Positions 37,901-48,600 of a stretch of 64,000 bases of DNA are shown piece by piece. Position numbers and translations under genes: made by a program. Source of the DNA: Lytechinus variegatus (taxonomy: Eukaryota > Echinodermata > Echinoidea > Temnopleuroida > Toxopneustidae). Each line of letters begins with the position of its first letter. Positions within the stretch are counted from its first letter, which is position 1. The DNA lies in the NCBI RefSeq assembly GCF_018143015.1, contig NC_054756.1:29095440-29159439 (forward strand), read 5' to 3'. The notes under the pieces were generated by a model, which ran no database searches, was not told where the DNA came from, and worked only from the letters and a program-made list of their open reading frames with translations.

Positions 37901-38871
37901 ACGCTGTAATTGGCCAAACGCCACAATCTGCGGAATCAGCAGGATCAGATTCTGGTGCAAATATTACGGAACCAATTGTCATCAAACCTGCAGTTCGACC
38001 AAGAAATAGCATTATCTATAACCCTTTTGCATCTGGTTCGGCTGCTAAGCATAAGAAAGATGATGCACAATCCATCAAAGGTTCACTACTACGAAAGAAA
38101 ACTACTAAAGATTTCATTTCAGCTCCTATGCAGCAGGCCCAGCCATCAAATCCTAAAAAGACATTTAAAAGGGTAGAAGGCAACAACCAAGAAAGAAATG
38201 ACCATTCATCATTCAAGAACAATGCCAGGTTTTCCCAATACGATGTAAGCGCTTCGGTGAAGCCTAAAGCTGCTAAAAGAGGTCTCGTCACTCGCAGCTG
38301 CATCCAGACTGATCTTAACGGTCAGGCTTTCCTAGGTGGGACAGGTTTCGAACCAATTTATGCAACTCCTGAACTAGTTCAACCGGAAGTGATCTCAAAG
38401 CCCTCTGCACCAAGTCCTGACGACTTAGAAAAGGGATACTGTTCTTTGCGGGTGGGGCTTCAGGATGAATATAGCGACTCCAGACTCGGGCCATCGGAGA
38501 ACCTCCATTATGGGGAAGAGAACAACGTCGATGTAGGACGAGATGAACAAGGATACTGTTCTTTGCGGGTAGGGCCCCAGGATGAATATTGCGACCTCAG
38601 ATTAGGGCCATCGGAGAATCTCCATGATGGGGAAGAGAACAACGCCGATGAAGGACGAAATGCAACTAGGACCAGGATCACATCAGAGAAAGAAGTACAA
38701 GAGCAGGATGATGACTATGCGGAGCTCCGGGTTGGTGAGAGCGAATCGCCTTTGGATCGGTGTAAAGGAACACCAGCAAATACCGAGTGTTCGGAGAGAT
38801 CATCGATGGAAGTAGTTACCCAAAACCAAAGGAGTGATATTTATGAGATGGTAGAAATTGGTGGTACTTAA
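25941..38871 (+). CDS. Gene B: signal peptide - CCP - TM receptor with ITAM-bearing tail (about 639 aa)
   Basis: Exons: 25941-26025, 34838-35050, 36323-36392, 37320-38871; phases 1, 1, 2 all agree and give 640 codons with stop. Exon 1 encodes a signal peptide (MFKMVSYLFLLFGFSFSSLG). Exon 2 is one CCP/sushi domain with four Cys and the Trp before the last Cys (LSCEP, FICFPG, LTCER, SWSDEEPLC). Exon 3 is a transmembrane helix (WFRIVIDLAAVVVALMIIIL), the same 70-nt length and phase as in gene A. Exon 4 starts with a basic juxtamembrane RYIRRRRRGIF and a tail of about 515 residues with YATP, two YCSL units, YCDL, YAEL and YEMV. A 39-residue unit is repeated twice. Inferred role: activating-type recognition receptor. 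Intron 1 is 8.8 kb and could hide more ectodomain exons. Confidence 0.8.
26026..27851 (+). other. Gene B intron 1, first part
   Basis: Begins GTGAGT. Holds the 26561-26762 MITE and otherwise unremarkable AT-rich DNA, including an inverted AT-rich word at 27380-27435 (TTTTGCATATAAAG). Confidence 0.5.
26561..26762. mobile_element. Palindromic MITE, CACTCTAA family, copy 1
   Basis: Ends CACTCTAA and TTAGAGTG with TA at both borders. The inner parts are also inverted (TACCCAATATTGGGTAAA, GGGAACATGCATGTT). Related copies at 35177-35397 and 54138-54365. Confidence 0.8.
27852..28006. mobile_element. Small palindromic MITE
   Basis: Inverted ends GTTTCATGAAAGTTGT and ACAACTTTCATGAAAC enclose about 120 bases. 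A palindromic, non-coding element in gene B intron 1. Confidence 0.7.
28091..30464. mobile_element. Fold-back (TU-like) element, copy 1
   Basis: The left arm (to about 28620) is a degenerate tandem array of a 13-17 base unit around TTGGTCTAAT. The right arm (about 29930-30464) is the inverted array around ATTAGACCAA. The outer ends match (GGTGGTC / GGACCATCCG). The non-coding middle includes a purine tract at 28870-29110. Known sea urchin TU elements have long inverted repeats whose outer domain is made of about 15-bp tandem repeats; this fits that layout. Confidence 0.75.
30567..32722. mobile_element. Fold-back (TU-like) element, copy 2
   Basis: Same layout and orientation as copy 1. The left array is about 30575-30960. 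The middle shares 29340-29900 of copy 1 at 31975-32510 (AAGTTCAAGTATTATCCGTA and neighbours). The right inverted array is 32520-32722. The left ends of both copies begin TTTACTGAC. The two copies lie head to tail about 100 bases apart. Confidence 0.75.
32750..33925 (+). pseudogene. CR1/L2-like LINE fragment interrupted by a piggyBac-type element
   Basis: Left of the insertion the plus strand encodes an RT motif (GVPQGSVIAPLVFTVYTSPL). Right of it (33790-33923) is the typical C-terminal end (LWNSIPHNL, FKSALKAYL, stop). Most of the RT between them is missing, so it was already deleted. A LINE-like tail with GCAATGCGCTATATAAA follows near 34010-34050. Confidence 0.75.
33014..33785. mobile_element. 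Non-autonomous piggyBac-type element
   Basis: Inverted ends CCCTATCTAGGCCGGG and CCCGGCCTAGATAGGG are flanked by TTAA on both sides (33010-33013, 33786-33789). Subterminal C/G runs and CGCGCGATCGCGCG words; the middle is AT-rich with no transposase ORF. Confidence 0.88.
33926..34837 (+). other. End of gene B intron 1
   Basis: Holds a (TTA)n run at 34030-34110 and a (GAATT)n LINE-type tail at 34510-34545, then unique DNA. The acceptor is CACATTTCAAG at 34837, a weak pyrimidine tract. Confidence 0.55.
35177..35397. mobile_element. Palindromic MITE, CACTCTAA family, copy 2
   Basis: CACTCTAAGAAGG at the left and TTTTTTAGAGTG at the right, with the inner words of the 26561 copy (ACGCAATGTTGCTTTGAAAT). 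Lies in the gene B intron between the CCP and TM exons; the rest of that intron (35051-36322) shows nothing else. Confidence 0.75.
36393..37319 (+). other. Gene B intron between TM and tail exons
   Basis: GTAAGT at 36393 to TTCTAAAG at 37319. Contains a C-run near 37170. Splicing joins TT to G, giving Leu before ARYIRRRRRG. Nothing else recognised. Confidence 0.6.
38428..38661 (+). repeat. Duplicated 39-residue tail unit with ITAM in gene B
   Basis: Two in-frame units with a period of 117 bases. Unit 1 reads EKGYCSLRV then DEYSDSRL; unit 2 reads EQGYCSLRV then DEYCDLRL. Unit 2 exactly fits (D/E)xxYxxL-x7-YxxL (38545-38598). Unit 1 keeps the spacing but has Ser at the second +3 position. Confidence 0.8.
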
Positions 38872-41800
38872 ATTCTAAAATATACAATTTGATTTTAAAT
38901 ATACATGTAAATAGAGATTTTGCCTTTTTTTAAAACTATTGTAGGTCTGTGGTTACTATATGTATATGACATTATTTAACGATCATTTAATGTAATTGCA
39001 GTAAACACAAAACTCATGTTGCAAAGCATATGAATCCCAGGTTTATTGCCACAGTATCGTGGATCCAGATTTGGTAGAATTCCATAAACTGAACTTAATG
39101 AGACATCAGCGGAAAAATTACCACACGGGAGATTTGGAGCAGTCTATATTACTTGATGCTTGGAAACAGACCCAAAACGAATGCCATGCTTATTTTCCTA
39201 ATTTCTCCGCAATTACACAAATAATTTTATAATAGAACCATTTGCCACATAAAATTCCATTAGTACATAATAACACTTGGCCGCTCATTATTATTATTTA
39301 TTTTTTGGGGGGGGAGGGGGGATTTAGTACAAACTCAGTTATCTTTGTCCATTATTGTCACCTTGCATTATCATTGGTAAATCAAATGGATGCGTTCAAC
39401 ATTTGTTGAACGCTTTTCTTACATATAAAAGAAATCAGCAAGAAGTAAGAAAGTAATTGTGCCAATTCATGACATTACAGCTTCCATTAACATGTTTTTC
39501 CAGGGGTGTTTATGAAGAGTACCATTTTAAATGTATCGTGTATATATGTCACCGACCATTTTATAAACTCCTCTCCAGATTTCAAGAAACCAGACGAGTC
39601 GTGCTCGATCAGCTCATCGAATATAAACAATAATTAAACCAACGATTTCGAGACACCAATATCCCAATAACCCGGTTTTAAAAAAACATTTCCGAAGTGA
39701 GAATTTATATCTTTGTTTATCTATAAAAATTATGTTATTTCATATCACTTGATCTTTACCAGAAATGCCTTGTCTGGAGTAGAGTAGAAGTATGCACATA
39801 ATGGTAAATTAGGGTATTCGCCCTTTTTAAACTGATTAATTGACATCACAATACAGATAACACATAGATGCAGCCTTGTAAATGGTTTGCCTCAAATCGG
39901 TGATACCCAGTTTGATGAGGATCATTATTGTTGATATCGGACTATTTTGGTACACGCTTTAGCATCAGCCTCCTTAGCAAGGCCGGACTGGCCGGAGTAC
40001 CTTTGTATATACAATTTTAAACCTTCGGGCTGAAAGGTGCGAAGCGACACCGCTGAAGGTGCTCCACAACCATAATGGGGGCAATGTCGCACCTGTTAGA
40101 GGTGCTGATAATGTGGGCTTGCAGATTTCGGTCTTTATGTTTATCAGTGCTTAAACCTTTGTCATGGGAGGGAGCGATGAAATGATGAAATTTATCTACA
40201 GTACGAAATATTATAAACAAATTCTACTTACTTTAAGGTTAACAGAGAACAGTTGCCTATATTCTTTTTTTGTGTTAATTATTACCAGTATAGGCTGCAC
40301 ATTATAAAGTACAAAAATAAATGCTGTCCCCAACTAAGAAACAAGGAAGTATTCTGTAAGTGTAGCGAAACTATCACTTTATTCAAAAAGTGTCAGATGA
40401 TTGTTGAATGCATCATGACTGGTGTTTTCTTTTTTTAATTCAATAGCAGGGGTAATATATGGGGGTAGTACACGATCAAGATATTTTATACTCGTCTTTC
40501 TTATTATTTCCTTGTCTTCTCTGTTTCCCCTCTTTCTCCTCTCTTCTCACTTCTTGAAGATGCATAGAGGCTGATTGTGCCCCCTCACTCTCCCTGTAAT
40601 GTCTTTCTCTGCCCCACCCTAAACTGTTAGAAAAAATAACAGAGGTTCTTGCAGTCGTCTAGGTTGATAGATAACATGAATTCTGATTTTGCGAAAGAAA
40701 TTTCCGTGTTTTTTTTTACGTTTTAAACGAATGGTTTTTACGTGTGGTGTTCTCTTTTCTTTGAAAGATCAATCTTGGAAAAACTTTTACTTGGGAACCC
40801 CCAACATGCACACACACAGCCTCTGTCATTTATGCATTATCCATTGAGTCATTATTGTAACTGCCCGTCCAAAAAAAAAATAATTATGATCTCTACTTAC
40901 TTAAAGGGTATTGCATGTAATAAGAGATCCACCTCAAGTCCCATAACTTTTCGCTGATCTATAATTTGGAGGGGGATTAGAATTAGAGTGGCAGTGATCA
41001 AGTTCAGCTCCTTTTGGGTGAAGCTATTTCCTTCTATGAACGCCTAGCTTAGCCGGGTAATATAGGAGCGCCTTGAGCACCTAACAAGGTGGAAATGTGC
41101 GCAATATAAATATCCTATATTATTATTATTATTGTATATATTTTTGTGGACAATGAAAGAACCCTTGAACACTAATCTTTAAGATGTTCTGTACATAGAT
41201 TGTACTCTAAAATCGTTATCCTAAAACATTTATTTCATGATTACCAAGTGCTTTGTTGTTTTGTTCGTTTTGTTGATTGTAAGTCCCAAAAAAAAATTTC
41301 ACGAAACATGTACTATATGCAATATGTGTATTTAAGTCAACATTTTAAAACAAATAATCAATGGAATAACCAAAACTTAATACAGACTTTTATCATCTGT
41401 TTTGCAGTTTCTGCATATCCTGTGTAAATGCCATAATAATCAGCTGTGCGATGTAAATGTTGTGACATTGATTCGTAATTAAACGTGATATTATGTAGAT
41501 TGCTTCTTTTCTTTCATTTTCATTTCTTTGGATTGACACTAAACTTTCAGAATCGTTTTACTGAAGTACAATTTAGCTCGGATCATCATTTCCTTCTACT
41601 GCAGAATGAGATCAAAACTCTGAGATTGTTGGAATGTCTGCTGCCTTTTTCTGTATTAAAAATGATGTCTTTAATTTTGGTAAGACAACAAAAATATGGC
41701 TTTCACTATTCCAAGGCATAACGAGATTATAATATGAATGTCTATACCCTAAAACACTTATGAAGTGAACAATAAAAGGGAAACGTAGGGGGTAATCTCT

Positions 41801-42628
41801 ATCTGTGGCCTACGCTATTTAATCCCCAAATTTGTAAGATAAATGCTCATAGAGCAATTTTAAATGAAAATTTAAAAAAAATTGCCGAGAGAGGTCGCTA
41901 GATGTGTTTGAGTTGAATAAGATGGGAATGTTCGACTGATAGTCGAGTATAATTTTCATTATTGACCCACTTTACTAAAATTATGCAAACTGTAATAATG
42001 TAGAATCATCGTTCATACATCTATAATACAGGCGACTTTTCATGATTATAGCCAGATGATAACTATTGCAATATACACTACGTAGGGCATTAATATCAAA
42101 TGTTTAATTAAGAAAAACTCTTATTGACAGAGAACTTTTGAGATTAAATCTGTTTCTGCAGTACATTATGCGTATAATAGTCCTCATCATTCGAATGCTG
42201 TATCATACATGTATGATAAAATGTGTATTTTCATTTTTTCTAAGCTGTAACTACAAACATGAAAAATAGTTCAATGATATATACCCATCACAAACAACAT
42301 TTTGATATATACATAAACATCAAATTAATTTTCGCGAAAGGTGCATTTCGCATTCAAGAAAAAGACATATTCTTATACCGAGCAAGAAAAAAAAAAGGAT
42401 AAAAGATTCGGATATCCATAATGAAATAAGAGAATGAATTTCAACAACAAGCACTTTCATCAATATATTCGATGACGAATATTCGAAGAGGGGTTTATAA
42501 CAGCACTGACATATGTAAGATTTAAACAAAATTGTCTGAAAAATTGATAACATTTCTAATAATTCTATATATTGGCCCAGCAACATGATTTGATATGATT
42601 CATCTTAATAAAGATATTGAATTTTGGT
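38872..42628. other. Intergenic DNA between gene B and gene C (convergent 3' ends)
   Basis: Genes B (+) and C (-) converge here. A 5'-truncated SINE tail lies at 41034-41140. G-run at 39307-39321. No conserved ORF. Confidence 0.5.
41034..41140 (+). mobile_element. 5'-truncated SINE tail
   Basis: GAACGCCTAGCTTAGCCGGG through CACCTAACAAGGTGG and a (TTA)n tail match the 3' half of the SINE at 44993-45262. Confidence 0.75.
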
Positions 42629-45600
42629 TCAGATCATGTCGCGATTGGCCCGGGATCGAGGATGGATGACGTTTTCATTCGAATAATGACTCGTGTCCTG
42701 GTTGAACCCTTGGGGGCGCTTTACTTCCTGAAAAACATGAGGAGCTGGCGACTCCGTTGGGATCTCGTACGCCACATCTTGGCCATGGTCAGGATATCGT
42801 CTTTCGGAGAGAAAAGGTGGGGTGTGGGCGTTTGCGATGTATGTGTATTCGTGGTCAGTCGTCGTGGTGGGGCTAAAATTGTTTGTTGCGGAATCGTTTG
42901 AACGCAAATCGACACCACTAGCTCCATCATGTGTCAACGAGGCGACCTTCGTTCCTCTATTGACGTCCGATCCAGTATTGTCAACGCACTCGTACGCGCA
43001 TGCGTACTCATCGTCACCTCCCCCATGAATCAGTAGTTCCGTTGAACCGTGTTTCTTGGCTCTATTAAGATTCGGAGCCGACTTTGGTTGCTGGTGAAAC
43101 GAGGAGTAGTCATGCTGCACTTGTGTGTCGTGGTCATTGGCGGCAGCAAGGTCGTTACCATGACCACGATCCACATCGCTGACGTAGTCGTTCTTTACAG
43201 CACGCAGCCGGGGTGCGTTGTCTGGATGAGATGGGGGTGAAGGGCGCTGGATGGGTTGCAGTTCAAGAACAGTGTCACCACTTCTTCGTTTATGTCGCCT
43301 GATTACGAAGCTTTTCAAAACAGAGAGGATAATAACAAGAAAATACGTCGGTATCAAGATAATGAACGCCTTGCGTATACTTCTTCTAGAAAGGCCATAT
43401 CTGTTTCAGAAAATGTATTGTCTTTTCGTTGTGTTAAAATTTACCTCCCCCATCCCTCGTCCTCCTCCTTCCTCCTCGCCCCTCATTGTTAAAATCAAAA
43501 TGATGTTCAGTCGAAGATGGATTACGTCTTGATTTTTTTCTTTTATCCTCTTAATCGAGGTATTCATTCACAATAACATGTACATTAATATGCAAACAAT
43601 AAAAACAAAACAATTCAATTCAATAATGCAATAATTTTTTGGATATCACATTTTTTTCAAAATTCCGAACTTGGTTGTTTTTTTACATAAATTTTCTTAA
43701 TAAATAATCATAGTAAGTTTGAATTCAATCCATAAAGAATTCGCATCATATCTTTTTCCTTTGAATATGCTTTTTATATAATTTTGATAAATAACAAATT
43801 GAGCAATAACACAAAATAGATTACACATAATATTGCTGGCATTTTGCAGATCATAACCTATAATTAATGTTTTTTTCATCTATAGAAATAGTAATCTTGA
43901 AAATATAAAATACCAACCTTTCTATAACTTTCCAAAATAATCGAACATATTTACAATACAGTATGAAATGAAAAGTGGTATCAACTTCTCCACAAATGTT
44001 ACATGTGTTGCTTTTTAATACATGCCACTTAAATAAATTGTCTCTTGATGGTAAAATCTTGTTTAAAGCTAAACTGTCTAACCTGTTGTCCACAATTAAA
44101 TGCAACTTGAAATAAAATACATTGCTCCAATTAAAGGAAATTGGTAATGAGAGCAGATTAGACCAAAAAGATACAATGCCTTATTCTTCGGATAGCTCTG
44201 AACACAATAGAGAATATATCTTTCTTGTTGGTAAAGAATCTAGAGTTATTTGTACTCCACTTTTTAACGAAATTAAAATTCGTTCACTTCTCTTTAATTC
44301 TAGTACACGATTTTCCTTAAACAACTTATTCAACCAATAAACAGGAAAATACTTTTTTAACTTAACATAATCTAAATCAAATAAAAGCTGAGAAGAATAG
44401 ACAGATTTATTCAAAATAATTGGTGATAGCCACTGAAGATTTCTAATAACATCTTTTACCCTAATTATACCTGCATGCTTCCATTTATCAAATATCAACA
44501 TACGTTAATTAAAAGCTATATTGCTGTTATTCCAAATAATTTCATTTTCAATGTTTTTTGCTCCAAATATACCAATATATCTTAACTTAGACTAGCTACA
44601 AAAAAAATCATAGTAAAAACTGGGCATATTTGCTTTTGTACAAAGAAAACGCATATCTTTTGTTGAAATATTGTATTCAAAACATAAAGGAATTTCACCA
44701 ATCTTTGATAACCAGTAATTAAAAAGAAATTTCCAACTACGTTCGCTTTGCCCTAACAGCTTGCTTATCCACGAAATCTTAAGTGAATCAATTTTCGATT
44801 CTAAGTGGATCATACCAAGACCACCTTCGTTTGTTTTATTTATACAAGCATCACGTCTTGATATTCCTTACGTTTGCGTCTTAACATGTTTAATTTTGGG
44901 AGTCAGTGTGCTCTTTATTATTCTAATTGACAGCTTATGGTGCAAGAGGTTTTAAGAAACGAGATCTCTTTCTATTAATCATTAACCCCTGGGGAGCATT
45001 GTGGCACAGTGGATTGGTCTCCGGACTTTGAAACAGAGTATCGTGGGTTCGAATCCCAGCCATGGCGTAATTTTTTTCAGCAAAAAACTGATCCACAATG
45101 TGCTGCACTCAACCCAGGTGAGGTAAATGGGTACCGGTAGGAAGTAATTCCTTAAGACACTGTGTGCGCTGTGAACGCCTTGCTTAGCCGGGTAATATAG
45201 GAGCGCCTTGAGCACCTAACAAGGTGGATATGTGCGCTTTAAACATACCCTATATTATTATTATATTATATTATTATCCTTTTCAACTAATACTTTAAAG
45301 TACATTATTGACATGCTAATTAAATGTACCTGATGAAAAGATTCAAATAAAAGACTCAATAAAATTCCCGTCTTTACACATGTCATTTATTGTGAAATAT
45401 GTATTTCATTTTGTTGATGGGATAATATAAATGACAGACAAAGACAATTATGTAAAATAAATTAAAGATACATGTACTTACCAGGAGATAAAGACTGTAA
45501 TAAGGATGGCAAAACATACAGATATGACGATCAAACCAGCTAAAATAGCAATGAACTTTACATCTGAAAAGGAGAACAAATGAAATCAACAGTTTGTAAA

Positions 45601-48600
45601 TTTTATTTGAGTGGCATGCATATTCATGCGGTACACATCTAATTCACGATTGAATGTAATGAGGGATATAACATACGGATTATGACCATCAAACTAACTA
45701 CAATAGCGATAAACTTCCCATCTGAAAAAGAGACCAGATTTAAGCAACAATTTGTAAATTTGAATTGAGTGTCACATTCATGCCTAACACATCTACTGCA
45801 CGATTGAATGTAATGAGTAATATAACTCTACGGATATGACGATCAAACTAACTAAAATAGCGATTAACTCCACATCTGAAAAAAAGACAAACTTCAATCA
45901 ACAATTTGTGAATCTGAAATTTGTCAATTTGAAGCTCTCCCAGATGGGCCGCGAGAAGCTCTAGAGGAAGAAAAAAATGGGGGGGGGGGGGGGAACTACA
46001 GTATGTTTCACAGATCTGGACCTGTCCGACTGCTCGAATATGTAATGTTTGATCGGTCTACGTGGGTCAAACAAAGCTAAACCATGATTTATGCATGTTG
46101 CAATATGCATACATATTTTGATGGTTTCGATCTAACTTTGATGGGAACCTCATCATGTATGCATATTGTGTAGAATTTAGTTCATTTGTCGCCCTTTTAC
46201 GTTACCGAATATTTGCGAGTGCAGTAAGTTTTTGAACTGTTTGTTTCGAAAGTGCTTTAGTACTTGCGTTCAAATTTCACGAAAACATATTTTCATAAAA
46301 ATGTACATTTTCCAAAAGCGATTTAAAAAGGGCGAGAATTCATCATGACTGGCAGTGATGCAAAATCACAAGTAATGTGTGCCGAATGTTGAAGGTATTC
46401 AGCATTCTTGCTATTAAGTTGCTATGTCATGTATTTTGTCATGGTTGTATAATGTTTGGAGGAGGGGCTCAAAGGCCAGGCTACTGAAAGTTATACGCAC
46501 TAACATGCTCATTATTATAATCATTTTCTTTCTTGGTCGAGACAAGTCATATCGCTTTCTTAAAATTTTGGTGAAGTGGGCTTCGAAAATAATTTGAGAG
46601 TCAAAGTGGTTCTCGAGCAAAAAAAAAGGTTGAGAATCGCTGCTATAGGTGATATATCTCAGCTTTGACATCTTTTAGGGAATGTTTGAAAATACTACGC
46701 AGATGCTTTCTGGAACGTAGACAAATCTATTGTCAAAAGTGCTTCATGACAAAGAAATCTTTGTGACTATGGACAAATGACATTTCTCATTTCTCCATTT
46801 TTTTCGTCAGCTCTGAATCTTAGATTAATCAAGCATCCAGGTTCACCAATTTTCGACAAAAACTTCCCATGTTTTCCTTGTGATTTGACTAGCATTCTCA
46901 ATGCTTTATCTGTGTGCGAGGATTGATTCTGCATAGTTGAGCGAAAACACGCCATTTTTGCATGAAAAACGGTCACGTTGCAGCCACTTCCCCTTTTATT
47001 CAAATAATGTTAATCCTTTTTCCTAAAAATAAATTTTGGTTTCTTAACCCTTCGAAATATTTCTGAATATCATTATTTTACCAGATTAATAAATACACAA
47101 AACTACATCTAGGATATGAATTTGAAAGGGGAGTTTCTGTAGACGGTTTCAAATTACACCAACTATTACCTAAAGATGTTGCGCTTGGAGTGTTGGTAGC
47201 TGCTTCTGGGCTTGTTCCGACACTTGAGGTTGAACTACTTCCGGGTGAGGAGAGGTTAAATGAGGGATCGGATGAACCTAGATGAAAATAGTGCAATACA
47301 AAATCGCTTTGCTGAACTACTGAATAATAACTAGTTGAACTGAGATTGCGCAGTGTGCACATCTCATTCTGAATTGAACCCTGAACTTGTTTTCACTTCA
47401 TGCTTTATCAGGATTAAACTTCTAACTGACTTTCCTTATGTTAAACCAGGCACTTGTGTTTGTCATTGTTGATAAATCTTGACAATTTGAAAACTCAATG
47501 ACCTTTCCAAAACTCAAACGATTTAATGTTTTTTTTTTCATGCCTGGTCACATAATCTGGGCCGTTGCTAATAACTTGGCCATCGTCGCCTCGGAAAGAA
47601 TTTAAGTTGTTTCTACCAAAGATATTGCAAGGGAAAGATCCGACACTTCGGCATTTTTTTTACGCTGGATTAATGCTCATGGTGAAGGGCGCCCAACAGG
47701 GTTGAGTATTAAAGTAACCCATCGCACATCGGCACGCGACTGTGTATAACAAATATGGGAAAATGAGAGAGGGGGGTTTGGAGAGGGCTCAAGGGCGACG
47801 CATGGGAATAATTCCGTATTTTATTATCCAGAAGCCTCTCTTAAAATGTAAACATCATCGATTCATTCGCCCCTTCACAATTTCTCTTATATGCTTTGAA
47901 CACAAGCCGTTACCTACTCAACGCTGTAGGGCGCTCTTCCCGAGCGTTTCATTACGCGGTCTAGGCTGTCCGATCTTCCCCTTGTAGTGTATTTGTGTCT
48001 ATGTAGATTGGTTATTTGGATAAGTACACACAGTACTGAATCAATTTCATGGGATTAAAACAAGAATCACAATTTTGATTAACGGGGTATCTATTTAATC
48101 TTAAATAATATATATGGATTTCGATTTTGGTTGAACACAGCCAAATTAATTACATTTGAATATTTTCGATATTCTAATAAAACCGATATGAGATGGTTCT
48201 GGACAAATTTGTTCAGTTCGTTCTCGAGCTTAAAAATGATAATTACATATATTACCTTTAAAAATGGGAGTGGTGGAGATCGTCATAATCGTTGTCGTTT
48301 CCATTGATGTTGGTTGTACTTGGGGTGGTTCTGAGATTGAAAGTAAGAATGAAATACATTTACTAAATAGGCTCCAGGGGTCATGTTCCTCGAAAACTGT
48401 TGTCAGCAACTCTACACAATGATTACTCCCACCAAAGTAAAATAAAAAAATATACATGTATATATAAATGATTGTAAACTAGGATGATTTTAAAAATTCA
48501 TCATCAATTTAAGGAAATTCATCGCCAGTGCTTCGGGAATTGCTCGTGCCTAAAATATCTAAACATATACAATATCAAAATGATCCAGGTTAAATTTCAA

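Noticed and set aside
43311-43375. Hydrophobic run FIILIPTYFLVIIL upstream of the gene C tail, open in the tail frame
   Set aside because: It is better read as the pyrimidine-rich tract before the acceptor at 43311-43312: splicing there joins in phase with the real TM exon at 45482-45563, while earlier acceptors create a stop codon.
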